Under the pieces are notes generated by a model. The model was not told the DNA's origin and searched no databases. It was given only the letters and a program-made list of their open reading frames with translations. A DNA stretch of 37,667 nucleotides, from the NCBI GenBank assembly GCA_903970465.1, contig CAJCIO010000122.1, positions 1-37,667 of the forward strand. The letters are read 5' to 3'. The stretch is from Gammaproteobacteria bacterium. Its GTDB lineage: Bacteria; Pseudomonadota; Gammaproteobacteria; Pseudomonadales; Pseudomonadaceae. Numbering within the stretch: position 1 is the first letter of the stretch; each line of letters begins with the position of its first letter. Shown piece by piece: positions 16,836-25,284 of this stretch. The position numbers and the translations under genes are program-made.

Positions 16836-17531
16836 TCACTCTTCGCTGGTGTGCACTTTACGGTGCAGGATGGCCTGAAACTCTTCGGCGAAGGTGTAGT
16901 AGCGATTGATGAGGGTTTCGCTGCGCGCGGCGAAGCGGTTGTAGGCAATCACCGCCGGGATGGCCGCGAACAGACCGATAGCGGTGGCCACCAGGGCTTC
17001 GGAAATACCCGGGGCAACGGTGGCCAGGGTGGCCTGCTGCACTGCAGCCAGGCCACGGAAGGAGTTCATGATCCCCCACACGGTACCGAACAGGCCGATA
17101 TACGGGCTGACCGAACCGACGGTGGCGAGGAACGGCAGACTCGTTTCGAGCTTTTCTTCTTCGCGCGAGATAGCCACGCGCATGGCCCGGCCAACGCCCT
17201 CCATGACTGCATCAGGATCGACACCGGCTTGTTGACGCAGGCGCGAGAACTCCTTGAAGCCGGCACGAAACACTTGCTCGACGCCCGAATCAGGGTCCGG
17301 ATTGCTGCCCGCCTGACGGTACAGCTTGGACAGGTCGATACCCGACCAGAAACGCTCCTCGAACAGATCCAGGGCACGCTTGCCCGCGCGCAGCATGTTG
17401 CTGCGCTGAAAGATCATGATCCATGAAGTGACCGAGGCCCCCACTAGAATCAACATGACCAACTGCACCACGATGCTGGCATTGCTGACCAAACTCCACA
17501 TGGAGGTATGGTCGACGGCGGTAGCTTCCAC
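16836..17531 (-). CDS. tolQ: Tol-Pal inner-membrane protein TolQ
   Basis: A 231-residue ExbB/MotA-type protein with three membrane helices (about 18-40, 134-156, 168-190) and the conserved GLFGTVWGIMNSF segment. It forms the stator with TolR. The start is GTG 17531-17529 with GGAG seven bases ahead, inside the end of ybgC; the gap from ybgC is two bases. Confidence 0.96.
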   Translation of the reverse strand: MEATAVDHTSMWSLVSNASIVVQLVMLILVGASVTSWIMIFQRSNMLRAGKRALDLFEERFWSGIDLSKLYRQAGSNPDPDSGVEQVFRAGFKEFSRLRQQAGVDPDAVMEGVGRAMRVAISREEEKLETSLPFLATVGSVSPYIGLFGTVWGIMNSFRGLAAVQQATLATVAPGISEALVATAIGLFAAIPAVIAYNRFAARSETLINRYYTFAEEFQAILHRKVHTSEE

Positions 17532-17533
17532 GC

Positions 17534-17989
17534 TTAATCTCCTGCTGTAATGTGATTACCAGGGCCGCCTGCGTCGGCCAAGGCCGCCCGCAAGGCTTCT
17601 GGAATGGCCCGGGGTCTGAAATTGTCGGCGCGCACGCAGGCCACCATTACCTGCCCTTCACAGAGCAGTGTCCCATCCGTTGCCCGCCTGACCTGCTGAT
17701 GGAATCGCAGGCTGACACGGTTCAATTCGATTACTTCGGCGCTTATGGTCAGTTCGTCGTCCAGGCGCGCTGGCGAGTGATAGCGCGCCTCGCAGGAATG
17801 CACGACGAACAACAGGTTATCGCCAGCCATCGAGTGCTGGGAAAAGCCCAGTTCCCGCAGCCGTTCGGTGCGAGCCCGCTCCATGAACTTGAGGTAATTG
17901 ACGTAATAAACGATGCCGCCCGCATCCGTGTCCTCGTAATAAACGCGGCAGCGGTGTGCGAACGACGGAACCCCGTTTTGCGCGCGCAT
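17534..17989 (-). CDS. ybgC: Tol-Pal-associated acyl-CoA thioesterase YbgC
   Basis: A 151-residue hotdog-fold thioesterase. The motif [20 protein letters not shown] carries the catalytic aspartate (Asp22, equal to E. coli Asp18). The enzyme hydrolyses acyl-CoA or acyl-ACP thioesters in the cytoplasm and is always the first gene of the tol-pal operon; its tie to envelope function is not well understood. A GAGGAG lies about 13 bases ahead of ATG 17989-17987, a little far, with AGAG nearer. Confidence 0.95.
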   Translation of the reverse strand: MRAQNGVPSFAHRCRVYYEDTDAGGIVYYVNYLKFMERARTERLRELGFSQHSMAGDNLLFVVHSCEARYHSPARLDDELTISAEVIELNRVSLRFHQQVRRATDGTLLCEGQVMVACVRADNFRPRAIPEALRAALADAGGPGNHITAGD

Positions 17990-18044
17990 ACTCTAGTGCT
18001 TACTCCTCAGGTTGCCAATCCGGCCAGGCAACTGTTTTTCATGG

Positions 18045-18073
18045 AATTAACGATTGGTGCAAGGACATTTCAA
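18045..18073 (-). promoter_or_regulatory. Candidate promoter of the ybgC-tol-pal operon
   Basis: On the minus strand TTGAAA (18073-18068) and TTAATT (18050-18045) are 17 bases apart, about 55 bases ahead of ybgC. A hairpin GTTGCC/GGCAAC (18011-18032) lies between it and the ybgC ribosome site. Confidence 0.4.
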
Positions 18074-18127
18074 CTGCCTGCCCTTCGGACCACCGAAAAG
18101 CCGAATAAATCTGTCGGTTTCAAGGTT

Positions 18128-19189
18128 TCATGCCTCATCGAGCGGATCGCCGAGCACGGTTGCATTCAAGTCGCCCAGGCGACCAGGAATGTTCAGACCG
18201 AAATGCAGATAGGCGTGGCGGGTCACCACCCGGCCTCGGGGCGTGCGCATGATATAGCCTTGCTGAATGAGATACGGCTCCAGCACGTCTTCGATAGTGT
18301 GGCGCTCTTCGCTGATCGCTGCCGCGAGGCTGTCGACACCCACCGGACCACCGTCGAACTTCTCGATCATGGTCAGCAACAGGCGTCGATCCTGGTGGTC
18401 GAAACCGCGTTCGTCGACATCCAGCAGGTTCAGCGCCAGATCGGCGATCGGCTTGGTGATATGGCCTTGGGCACGCACTTCGGCGAAGTCGCGCACGCGC
18501 CGCAGCAGGCGGTTGGCGATCCGCGGCGTGCCGCGAGCACGGCGAGCGATCTCGAAGGCGCCTGCGTCCTCGATGGGCAAGCCCAGAATCTTCGCCGAGC
18601 GAATCACGATGGTCGCCAGATCGGCCGTGCTGTAGAACTCCAGGCGCTGGACGATACCGAAGCGGTCGCGCAGTGGATTGGTGAGCATGCCGGCGCGGGT
18701 GGTGGCACCGACCAGGGTGAAAGGTGGCAGATCGAGCTTGATGGAGCGCGCCGCGGGGCCTTCGCCAATCATGATGTCGAGCTGAAAGTCCTCCATGGCC
18801 GGGTACAGCACTTCTTCGACGATCGGCGACAGACGATGGATTTCATCGATGAACAGCACGTCGTGGGGCTCGAGATTGGTCAACATCGCCGCCAGGTCAC
18901 CTGGACGTTCCAGCACGGGCCCCGAGGTGCTCTTGATCGAGACGCCCATTTCTTGGGCGATGATGTTGGCCAGAGTAGTCTTGCCCAGCCCGGGCGGACC
19001 GAAGATCAGGGTGTGGTCGAGGGATTCGTGGCGCCCGCGGGCGGCCTGGATAAACAGCTCCATCTGCTCGCGCACGGTCGGCTGGCCGATGTAGTCGGCC
19101 AGGCTCAGCGGACGGATCGCGCGGTCCTGCTGCTCTTCACGATCACGGCCACTGGGGGCGGCGGTGATCAGTCGGTCGGCTTCAATCAC
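18128..19189 (-). CDS. ruvB: Holliday junction branch migration ATPase RuvB
   Basis: A 353-residue AAA+ motor with Walker [10 protein letters not shown] (64-72), Walker [10 protein letters not shown], sensor motif GATTRAG and a C-terminal winged helix (RTPRGRVVT). Hexameric RuvB drives branch migration with RuvA in recombination and fork repair. The start is GTG 19189-19187, directly after the ruvA stop codon with no gap. Confidence 0.98.
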   Translation of the reverse strand: MIEADRLITAAPSGRDREEQQDRAIRPLSLADYIGQPTVREQMELFIQAARGRHESLDHTLIFGPPGLGKTTLANIIAQEMGVSIKSTSGPVLERPGDLAAMLTNLEPHDVLFIDEIHRLSPIVEEVLYPAMEDFQLDIMIGEGPAARSIKLDLPPFTLVGATTRAGMLTNPLRDRFGIVQRLEFYSTADLATIVIRSAKILGLPIEDAGAFEIARRARGTPRIANRLLRRVRDFAEVRAQGHITKPIADLALNLLDVDERGFDHQDRRLLLTMIEKFDGGPVGVDSLAAAISEERHTIEDVLEPYLIQQGYIMRTPRGRVVTRHAYLHFGLNIPGRLGDLNATVLGDPLDEA

Positions 19190-19801
19190 TTAGATCATTC
19201 CCTTCAACGCACGCCTGATCAGATCTTCGCTGCTCAGGCCCTTCTCTTTGATGGCCGACACGGCCTTGCTCGCTTCCTGCGGTTTGTAACCCAGCGAGAT
19301 CAGCGCGCTGACCGCGTCGTTTTCGGCGGTAGCCACGGGCATGCTGCTGCCTTGCGGCCCATCGGACACCAGCTGGAACATGCTTGGCACGGTCTCCCAG
19401 GCCTTGAAGCGGTCTTTGAGCTCCACCAGCAGGCGCTCCGCGGTCTTTTTGCCGACGCCGGGGATCTTCACCAGCGCCGAGGTATCCTGCGCCTGGACGC
19501 ACCTTACCAGCTCGTCGACATCCAGGCCGGACATCAAGGCCAGGGCCAGCTTGGGCCCGACGCCGTTAAGGCGGATCAATTCGCGGAACAGCTCGCGTTC
19601 GCGGCGCTCGAAAAAACCGTAGAGTAACTGAGCATCCTCGCGCACCACCAGATGGGTGTGCAGGGTCACCGGCTGGCCGACGGGCGGCAGGCGGTAAAGC
19701 GTTGTCATGGGCACCTCGAGCTCATAGCCGAGACCGTTGACATCGATAATCAGGTGCGGCGGCTGTTTTTCAGCGAGGGTGCCGCGCAAGCGTCCAATCA
19801 C
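19190..19801 (-). CDS. ruvA: Holliday junction DNA-binding protein RuvA
   Basis: A 203-residue protein with an N-terminal OB fold (MIGRLRGTL), two helix-hairpin-helix motifs (LNGVGPKLA and IPGVGKKTA) and a C-terminal domain that contacts RuvB (about 155-203). It tetramerises on Holliday junctions. The start is GTG 19801-19799 with AGGA about ten bases ahead. It is separated from ruvC by 129 bases containing a REP-like hairpin. I saw no LexA box ahead of it, although ruvAB is SOS-controlled in E. coli. Confidence 0.97.
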   Translation of the reverse strand: MIGRLRGTLAEKQPPHLIIDVNGLGYELEVPMTTLYRLPPVGQPVTLHTHLVVREDAQLLYGFFERRERELFRELIRLNGVGPKLALALMSGLDVDELVRCVQAQDTSALVKIPGVGKKTAERLLVELKDRFKAWETVPSMFQLVSDGPQGSSMPVATAENDAVSALISLGYKPQEASKAVSAIKEKGLSSEDLIRRALKGMI

Positions 19802-19839
19802 GTTTATTCAGTCCTGTCAGAGGATGCTTTTAAATACCA

Positions 19840-19869
19840 AGAGCCACGGGCAGAGCCTGCTCCCACGAG
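19840..19869. repeat. Single REP-like element between ruvC and ruvA
   Basis: Read on the minus strand this is CGTGGGAGCAGGCTCTGCCC, which resembles the common Pseudomonas REP core TGTGGGAGCGGGCTTGCCCG. It is a different family from the GCGAGGGGG-type elements elsewhere in the window and occurs here as one half only. Confidence 0.55.
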
Positions 19870-19930
19870 GCAGTCATCATTGCAGGGATACGAGCATCTG
19901 CAATTGAATTTTTGTTAATCGATGATGCTA

Positions 19931-20455
19931 TCAGAGCCGCAGACGTCCACCGCGGCTGCGCGCACCGCTCAAGCCGTGAGGGATCAGACTGGAGCGGGTA
20001 TGCGCATGGCACAAGGCGATCGCCAGGGCGTCGGAGGCATCGATCTGCGGCTTTTGCGTGAGTTTGAGCAGGTGCATGACCATCATCTGAACGGCCTCTT
20101 TGTTCGCCCCGCCGCTGCCGGTGATCGCCTGTTTGACCTGGGTGGCGGAATATTCGGCGATCTCCAGCCCTTCTTCGGCCGCCGCGACGATCGCCGCGCC
20201 ACGGGCCTGGCCGAGCTTGAGCGCGGAGTCGGCATTGCGTGCCATGAAAACCTTTTCGATGCCCATGGTCACCGGGCCGTGCAGCTGAATCACCTCGCGT
20301 ACGCTGCGATAGACGATCTGCAAGCGTTGATGCAGTTCGCCACTGCCGGTACGGATACAGCCCGAGGCGATGTATTCGCAGCCGCGGCCGATGTCACGCA
20401 CGACCCCATAGCCGGTGATGCGCGAACCGGGGTCGATGCCAAGAATTAAAGTCAT
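19931..20455 (-). CDS. ruvC: Holliday junction resolvase RuvC
   Basis: A 174-residue endonuclease that cuts Holliday junctions after RuvAB branch migration. The four acidic catalytic residues are visible as Asp8 (GIDPGS), Glu67 (GIEKVF), Asp139 and Asp142 (IDASDALA), each one position after the E. coli residues. The start is ATG 20455-20453; the frame is open further upstream but that stretch has no homology and includes a terminator and repeats. Confidence 0.97.
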   Translation of the reverse strand: MTLILGIDPGSRITGYGVVRDIGRGCEYIASGCIRTGSGELHQRLQIVYRSVREVIQLHGPVTMGIEKVFMARNADSALKLGQARGAAIVAAAEEGLEIAEYSATQVKQAITGSGGANKEAVQMMVMHLLKLTQKPQIDASDALAIALCHAHTRSSLIPHGLSGARSRGGRLRL

Positions 20456-20501
20456 AAAGCTCGCAGCATGATGGAACGGTCGGTCAGACCCTGGAGAAGA
20501 C

Positions 20502-20549
20502 AAAAGCCGACGCGGTGCGGCGCCTGGTCGGCGCCGAACGTTGACGGCT
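20502..20549 (-). terminator. Long imperfect hairpin with T-run downstream of yebC
   Basis: On the minus strand AGCCG...GGCGCC loops back to GGCGCC...CGGCT and is followed by TTTTG. The stem is about 20 bases with internal mismatches. It lies between yebC and ruvC and probably separates their transcripts. Confidence 0.5.
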
Positions 20550-20600
20550 CGCATGATACTCGCTGACGGCTTTTAATACCCGCTGACGGCGCTTGATACC
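20541..20600. repeat. Three imperfect 20-base tandem repeats between yebC and ruvC
   Basis: Units at 20541-20560, 20561-20580 and 20581-20600 share the pattern xGCTGACGGCxxxxxATACx; units 2 and 3 differ at only three positions. The first unit overlaps the end of the terminator hairpin. Confidence 0.75.
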
Positions 20601-20603
20601 CTG

Positions 20604-21350
20604 TCAGCCCAACTGTTCCATGACTGCTTCGCTGATATCGGCATTGGAATAGACGTTCTGCACGTCATCCAGGTCTTCAAGCATGTCGATCAGCTTGATG
20701 ATCTTTTCCGCGCCCTCGACATCCAGCTCGGCGCTGGTGGTCGGCAGCATGACGATTTCCGCGTCGCTCGCCTTGAAACCCGCAGCCTCCAGCGCGTGGC
20801 CCACGGCATAGAAGCTGGCGAACGAAGTGAACACATCGACGGAACCGTCGGGGTTGCTGACCACGTCATCGGCATCGGCCTCCATGGCCGCTTCCATCAG
20901 CGCGTCTTCATCGACACCCACGGCGAAGGACAGCTGTCCCTTGCGATCGAAGAGGTAGGCCACCGAACCGTCAGTGCCCAGATTGCCGCCGCATTTGCTG
21001 AAGGCGTGGCGTACGGCCGCCGCCGTGCGGTTCCGGTTGTCGGTCATACACTCGACCATCACCGCCACGCCGCCTGGGCCGTAGCCTTCGTAACTAAGTT
21101 CTTCAACGTCGTCACTGCCCGCTGCCCCCGTACCCCGGGCGACCGCGCGGTCGATGATGTCGCGACTCATATTGGCGCCCAGGGCCTTGTCCAGCGCCAG
21201 ACGCAGGCGCGGGTTGGAGCCCGGATCGCCACCGCCAGCACGGGCGGCAACGGTCAGTTCACGGATCCACTTGGTGAAGATCTTGCCTCTCTTGGCATCC
21301 TGACGCTCTTTGCGGTGCTTGATGTTCGCCCACTTGGAATGACCTGCCAT
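20604..21350 (-). CDS. yebC: YebC/PmpR-family protein
   Basis: A 248-residue protein with the typical N-terminus [20 protein letters not shown] and the acidic C-terminal domain. The family was first described as DNA-binding regulators (PmpR represses the quinolone-signal regulator pqsR in P. aeruginosa) and more recently as ribosome-associated factors easing proline-rich stalling; sequence does not decide between these. It lies between aspS and ruvC, as in other Pseudomonas. Start: ATG 21350-21348. Confidence 0.95.
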   Translation of the reverse strand: MAGHSKWANIKHRKERQDAKRGKIFTKWIRELTVAARAGGGDPGSNPRLRLALDKALGANMSRDIIDRAVARGTGAAGSDDVEELSYEGYGPGGVAVMVECMTDNRNRTAAAVRHAFSKCGGNLGTDGSVAYLFDRKGQLSFAVGVDEDALMEAAMEADADDVVSNPDGSVDVFTSFASFYAVGHALEAAGFKASDAEIVMLPTTSAELDVEGAEKIIKLIDMLEDLDDVQNVYSNADISEAVMEQLG

Positions 21351-21410
21351 AACGCAAACTCCGAATTCTGCTTGTTACATTCGCGGTGCCTGGCACCACA
21401 CAACGTTAGA

Positions 21411-21500
21411 TGTAGCGAGGGGGCGTGCCCCCGATGGCGGCATATCAGGCGCCGTGGCGTGGCTGATGTACTGCTATCGGGGGCAAGCCCCCTCACGACA
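21411..21500. repeat. Inverted pair of REP elements (BIME-like)
   Basis: The left half TGTAGCGAGGGGGCGTGCCC (21411-21430) and right half GGGGGCAAGCCCCCTCACGA (21479-21498) face each other around a variable middle of about 50 bases. The pair lies between aspS and yebC and closely resembles the one at 24308. Confidence 0.85.
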
Positions 21501-21520
21501 GGGTGGGACGATCGCCGTCC

Positions 21521-23296
21521 TTACTCCGCCTTGGTTTGCTCGCGCAGACGGATGTGCAGCTCGCGCAGTTGCTTGGCGTCCACCAGGCCAGGGGCCTGGG
21601 TCATGACGTCGGCGGCACTCTGGGTTTTCGGGAAGGCAATGACTTCACGAATCGACTGCGCACCGGTCATCAGCATGACCAGACGGTCAAGGCCGAAGGC
21701 CAGACCGCCGTGGGGCGGCGCACCGTACTTGAGCGCGTCAAGCAGGAAACCGAACTTCTCTTCCTGTTCTTCCGGCGAAATACCCAGCAGGCGGAACACC
21801 GCCTGTTGCATTTCCTTGCGGTGGATACGGATCGAACCACCACCCAGCTCGGTACCGTTGAGCACCATGTCGTAGGCACGGGACAACGCGCCTGCCGGGT
21901 TGGCTTCGAGCTCGGCCGGGCTGCACTTGGGTGCGGTGAACGGGTGGTGCAAGGCGCTGAAGCTGCCGTCTTCGTTCTCTTCGAACATCGGGAAGTCGAC
22001 GACCCACATCGGGGCCCACTCGCACGTCAGCAGCTTGAGGTCGTGACCCAGCTTGATCCGCAGCGCGCCCAGGGCCTCGCTGACGATCTTGGCCTTGTCG
22101 GCCCCGAAAAAGACGATGTCGCCATCGACTGCACCGACGCGATCGAGGATCACGTTGAGGTTGGCTTCAGGGATGTTCTTGACGATCGGCGACTGCAAGC
22201 CTTCGACACCCTTGGCGCGCTCGTTGACCTTGATGTACGCCAGGCCGCGGGCACCATAGATACCGACGAACTTGGTGTAATCGTCGATCTGCTTGCGCGG
22301 CATGCTCGCGCCGCCCGGGACGCGCAAGGCGGCCACACGGCATTTCGGGTCGTTGGCCGGGCCGCTGAAAACCTTGAATTCCACCTCGGTGAGCTGGTCG
22401 TTGACGTCCACCAGTTCCAGCGGGTTGCGCAGGTCGGGCTTGTCCGAACCGTAGCGACGCATGGCTTCTTCGAAGGTCATGTGCGGGAACTCGCCGAATT
22501 CCAGATCCAGCACTTCCTTGAACAGGTTGCGGATCATTTTTTCGGTCAGGCCCATGATCTCTTTTTCATCGAGGAAGCTGGTCTCGATGTCGATCTGGGT
22601 GAATTCCGGCTGGCGGTCGGCGCGCAGGTCTTCGTCGCGGAAGCACTTGGCGATCTGGTAGTAACGGTCGAAGCCGGCAACCATCAACAGTTGCTTGAAC
22701 AGCTGAGGCGACTGCGGCAGGGCAAAGAAGCTGCCGGGGTGGGTGCGGCTCGGGACCAGATAGTCACGGGCGCCCTCGGGCGTGGCGCGGGTGAGGATCG
22801 GCGTCTCGACGTCGAGGAAGCCATTTTCATCGAGAAAGCGGCGGATGCTGGTGGTCATACGCGAGCGCAGACGCAGCTTTTCGGCCATTTCCGGGCGACG
22901 CAGGTCCAGGAAGCGATAGCGCAGGCGGGTTTCTTCGCCGACGTCGGAATATTCATTGAGCGGGAACGGCGGGGTTTCCGACTCGTTCAGCACTTCGAGG
23001 GAGTAACCCAGCACTTCGATGGCGCCCGAAGCCATGTTCGGGTTGACCGCGCCTTCAGGACGCAGGCGCACCTTGCCGGTCACCTTGACCACGTATTCGC
23101 TGCGCACACGGTCGGCAACGGCGAAAGTGTCGGCGCGATCGGGGTCGAAGACCACCTGAGCCAGGCCTTCACGGTCACGGATATCGAGGAAAATGACCCC
23201 GCCATGGTCGCGACGACGGTGGACCCAACCGCATAGGGTAATTTCCTGACCTTCCAGGCTCTCGTTCAGTTGGCCGCAATAATGGCTGCGCATCAT
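21521..23296 (-). CDS. aspS: Aspartate--tRNA(Asp/Asn) ligase, non-discriminating type
   Basis: A 591-residue class II synthetase with N-terminal anticodon-binding OB domain (about 1-110), the bacterial insertion domain and the catalytic core with motif 2 [18 protein letters not shown] and motif 3 [11 protein letters not shown]. In P. aeruginosa AspRS also charges tRNA-Asn for later amidation by GatCAB; the two residues I recall as linked to that relaxed specificity, His31 and Gly82, are both present at exactly these numbers. That numbering fits the start at the first of two adjacent ATGs (23296-23294). Confidence 0.97.
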   Translation of the reverse strand: MMRSHYCGQLNESLEGQEITLCGWVHRRRDHGGVIFLDIRDREGLAQVVFDPDRADTFAVADRVRSEYVVKVTGKVRLRPEGAVNPNMASGAIEVLGYSLEVLNESETPPFPLNEYSDVGEETRLRYRFLDLRRPEMAEKLRLRSRMTTSIRRFLDENGFLDVETPILTRATPEGARDYLVPSRTHPGSFFALPQSPQLFKQLLMVAGFDRYYQIAKCFRDEDLRADRQPEFTQIDIETSFLDEKEIMGLTEKMIRNLFKEVLDLEFGEFPHMTFEEAMRRYGSDKPDLRNPLELVDVNDQLTEVEFKVFSGPANDPKCRVAALRVPGGASMPRKQIDDYTKFVGIYGARGLAYIKVNERAKGVEGLQSPIVKNIPEANLNVILDRVGAVDGDIVFFGADKAKIVSEALGALRIKLGHDLKLLTCEWAPMWVVDFPMFEENEDGSFSALHHPFTAPKCSPAELEANPAGALSRAYDMVLNGTELGGGSIRIHRKEMQQAVFRLLGISPEEQEEKFGFLLDALKYGAPPHGGLAFGLDRLVMLMTGAQSIREVIAFPKTQSAADVMTQAPGLVDAKQLRELHIRLREQTKAE

Positions 23297-23440
23297 GATG
23301 GTGGTTTCACTTCCAGTAATTCGAATTTCAGCCAGCGCTTAGCAAGGCGCAGGCAGATGTAGACGCAATAGTGCAAGACCCGACGGTCCCAGGCAACCCG
23401 TGCAGCCCGACGGCTACAGGTGATCCGGGCCCCGGAGCGG

Positions 23441-23662
23441 TTATTCGGCCTTGTCGCCGCCGGCCAGGTTCTTTTTCGCGCCGGTCTTGAAGTCTGTCTC
23501 GTACCAGCCGGAACCGCTGAGGCGGAAACCGGGCATGGACAGCATCTTCTTGAGTTCGGGCGTAGCGCAGGCCGGGCAATCGGTCAGCGGCGCGGCGCTG
23601 ATTTTCTGAATGACTTCCATCTGGTGACCACAGGAAGCGCATTGATAGTCATACATGGGCAT
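23441..23662 (-). CDS. FmdB-family zinc-ribbon protein
   Basis: A 73-residue protein starting MPMYDYQCASCGHQ with a zinc ribbon of two CxxC pairs (CASC and CPAC). The family is widespread, small and of unknown function; named after a formamidase regulator. It lies 144 bases ahead of aspS in the same direction, as in many pseudomonads, so the two may be cotranscribed. The start ATG 23662-23660 is preceded by GAGAG. Confidence 0.9.
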   Translation of the reverse strand: MPMYDYQCASCGHQMEVIQKISAAPLTDCPACATPELKKMLSMPGFRLSGSGWYETDFKTGAKKNLAGGDKAE

Positions 23663-23746
23663 GGGGATGTCTCTCAAGCAAAAAGCCACGGCGCTCACAG
23701 GATACCCCGCGGAGCTCAGTGCGGGCGCCGCGCGGCAAAGCGCGGG

Positions 23747-23775
23747 ATTATATCCAGATAATGATGGCGGGTGCA
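23747..23775 (-). promoter_or_regulatory. Candidate promoter ahead of fmdB-aspS
   Basis: A perfect TATAAT -10 box lies at 23752-23747 on the minus strand, about 85 bases ahead of the FmdB start. The best -35 at the 17-base spacing (TGCACC) is poor. Confidence 0.35.
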
Positions 23776-23796
23776 GCCATGCACCGCAACCGCCAT
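23764..23796 (-). terminator. Bulged hairpin downstream of the ribbon-helix-helix gene
   Basis: Stem parts ATGGCG/CGCCAT and GGTGCA/TGCACC pair with a small bulge between them, just past the stop of the ribbon-helix-helix gene. There is no T-tract, so termination is uncertain. Confidence 0.3.
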
Positions 23797-23804
23797 CGAT
23801 TCGA

Positions 23805-24161
23805 TCAAGCCTGGGCGATCGCCGACTCCAGCGAACCTTCCCGAAAGCCGTTCTGCAGATGCACCACGCAGACCACTCGCACCAAGCCACTGAAGTTCTT
23901 CACCCCGCCGTAGCGCAGATGCACTTCGCGGTCGATATACGAAAGCAACGCATTGATGGAGCATGCATTGGCCCGCGCAATGGTGGCCAGCACGTTCCAA
24001 TACACCGACTCGAGACGCAGGCAGGTCGCGAAGCCGTTGAGCCGCACGGATTTGGATTGCGGTTGAGCCAGGGTCATATTGAAACTGTCGACGAAAGGAT
24101 CGACTGCCGGTCGCCCGCAGGCGATACCGCGCTTTCTCGCTGAAGTTGATTCCTTGTCCAT
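23805..24161 (-). CDS. Ribbon-helix-helix domain protein (RHH_4 type)
   Basis: A 118-residue protein. The segment KSVRLNGFATCLRLESVYWN (about 37-56) followed by LLSYIDREVHLRYGGVKNFS fits the RHH_4 ribbon-helix-helix family, a short beta strand plus two helices that normally dimerise and bind DNA. Its targets are unknown. A GGAAG seven bases ahead supports ATG 24161-24159. It has its own direction-matched neighbours (fmdB downstream, dps upstream) but gaps of over 140 bases on both sides. Confidence 0.75.
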   Translation of the reverse strand: MDKESTSARKRGIACGRPAVDPFVDSFNMTLAQPQSKSVRLNGFATCLRLESVYWNVLATIARANACSINALLSYIDREVHLRYGGVKNFSGLVRVVCVVHLQNGFREGSLESAIAQA

Positions 24162-24307
24162 AAAAGCACTTCCTTGAGCTTTCTCCCGACAAACGCCGCG
24201 AAGCGCAGCGCCTGTTCCCGGGCTTTATCAGGCCCGATCAGGCACAGCGCTCGCTATCGGCGAAGGCGTCGAAGGATGTAGGAAGTGTCTCTACGGACGT
24301 AGGAATA

Positions 24308-24400
24308 ATGTAGCGAGGGGGGCATGCCCCCGATGGCGATGTGTCAGCCACTACCTGTGTCGCTGGCACGATTTTCGGGGGCAAGCCCCCTCGCTACAGG
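24308..24400. repeat. Inverted pair of REP elements downstream of dps
   Basis: Left half ATGTAGCGAGGGGGGCATGC (24308-24327) and right half CGGGGGCAAGCCCCCTCGCT (24377-24396) form a pair like the one at 21411, with a different middle of about 50 bases. It ends 18 bases from the dps stop codon and may protect or end the dps transcript. Confidence 0.85.
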
Positions 24401-24417
24401 CAAGGAGCGCGGCGCTA

Positions 24418-24887
24418 TCAGCCCTCGAGCAGCGAGCGCAGCATCCAGCCGGCCTTTTCATGCACTTGCATGCGCTGAGTCAGCAGGTCGGCGGTTGGCT
24501 CATCGCTGACCTTGTCGAGCAACGGAAACAGGCTGCGAGCAGTACGCGTCACCGCTTCCTGGCCTTCGACCAGTTTGCGGATCATTTCCTCGGCGCTTGG
24601 CACGCCTTCGTCTTCCTTGATCGACGACAGGCGCGCATAGGTCGAATAGGTGCCTGGCGCCGGAAAGCCCAGGGCACGGATACGCTCGGCGATGGAGTCG
24701 ACCGCCAGCGCCAACTCGGTGTACTGCTCCTCGAACATCAGGTGCAGAGTGCGAAACATCGGCCCGGTCACGTTCCAGTGAAAATTGTGGGTCTTGAGGT
24801 ACAGCACGTAAGTGTCAGACAGCAGCCGCGACAAACCGTCGACGATGGATTGCGGTCTTGTTCGCTGATACCGATATCAATGGCCAT
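24418..24887 (-). pseudogene. dps: dps (DNA-binding stress protein/ferritin), frameshifted near the start
   Basis: The gene should encode a Dps mini-ferritin of 156 residues, which stores iron and protects DNA in stationary phase. A strong ribosome site AAAGGGGG leads into ATG 24887-24885 and the Dps N-terminus [12 protein letters not shown]. After codon 12 the frame changes: the homologous continuation [20 protein letters not shown] is in another frame, and restoring one base in the AA run (plus-strand 24849-24851) gives a full-length protein. As read, translation ends after 39 codons. All later family residues are intact, including FHWNVTG and AVDSIAERI of the ferroxidase site, so the change is recent or a sequencing error. 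Confidence 0.85.
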
Positions 24888-24903
24888 GAAAACCCCCTTT
24901 CAA

Positions 24904-24916
24904 TGAATGGCATTCA
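24904..24916. promoter_or_regulatory. Palindrome 17 bases ahead of the dps start codon
   Basis: TGAATG and CATTCA flank a single G as a perfect 6-1-6 inverted repeat between the dps ribosome site and upstream promoter region, a suitable place for a repressor operator. No known consensus was matched with confidence. Confidence 0.35.
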
Positions 24917-25090
24917 CCTGATCTGGTGCGCGCGCCACTCTAGCAACAGGCGCGCGGGTGTGCACCCCCGCGGCCGATTCAGGCATCGTTCCGGCCCGTC
25001 TCCCACCCCTCCAGGCAAAGTCCGAAGGTGCCATGCACATATCTTGAAACGACCTATCCGACAAATAGCCGGATTACGTAACCGCTTGAT

Positions 25091-25119
25091 TTGAGAAGAC
25101 CTCGCCTTTGCTGTTAAAT
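25091..25119 (+). promoter_or_regulatory. Candidate promoter of the membrane/cold-shock fusion gene
   Basis: TTGAGA (25091-25096) and TTAAAT (25114-25119) are 17 bases apart, predicting a transcript start near 25126 and a long 5' leader. Confidence 0.4.
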
Positions 25120-25284
25120 AGGTCGGTGCACCTGAGTCGCTTCCGGGCCCTCGTTTTCCGGGCTCTTGTTTTCAGCGCTGAGGTGCCTTGGCTGATCTCC
25201 CCCCTTGCTGTCGCTTCTTCTATCCATGGGCGTTGGGTGCGACATCAGCTCTTCCTCGTGATCCGCCTGAGTGAGTCAATCGAC

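Larger units (their letters stand above)
24888..25284. other. Divergent intergenic region dps/cold-shock fusion
   Basis: These 397 bases carry the control regions of two divergent genes. Next to dps is the perfect palindrome TGAATG-G-CATTCA (24904-24916). Further on is a plus-strand promoter candidate at 25091-25119, then a leader of about 160 bases, a length usual for cold-shock genes. I see no gene in it. Confidence 0.5.

Noticed and set aside
17552..19627. A 691-codon open frame on the plus strand opposite ybgC, ruvB and ruvA
   Set aside because: It is antisense to three clear genes, shows no domain, and is explained by high GC and codon bias of the true genes.
21503..23236. A 577-codon open frame opposite aspS
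   Set aside because: It lies fully within the well-conserved aspS gene in antisense, with no recognisable protein features.
24840..24860. Programmed frameshift explaining the dps frames
   Set aside because: The site has no slippery heptamer and no known Dps uses frameshifting; mutation or a sequence error is simpler.
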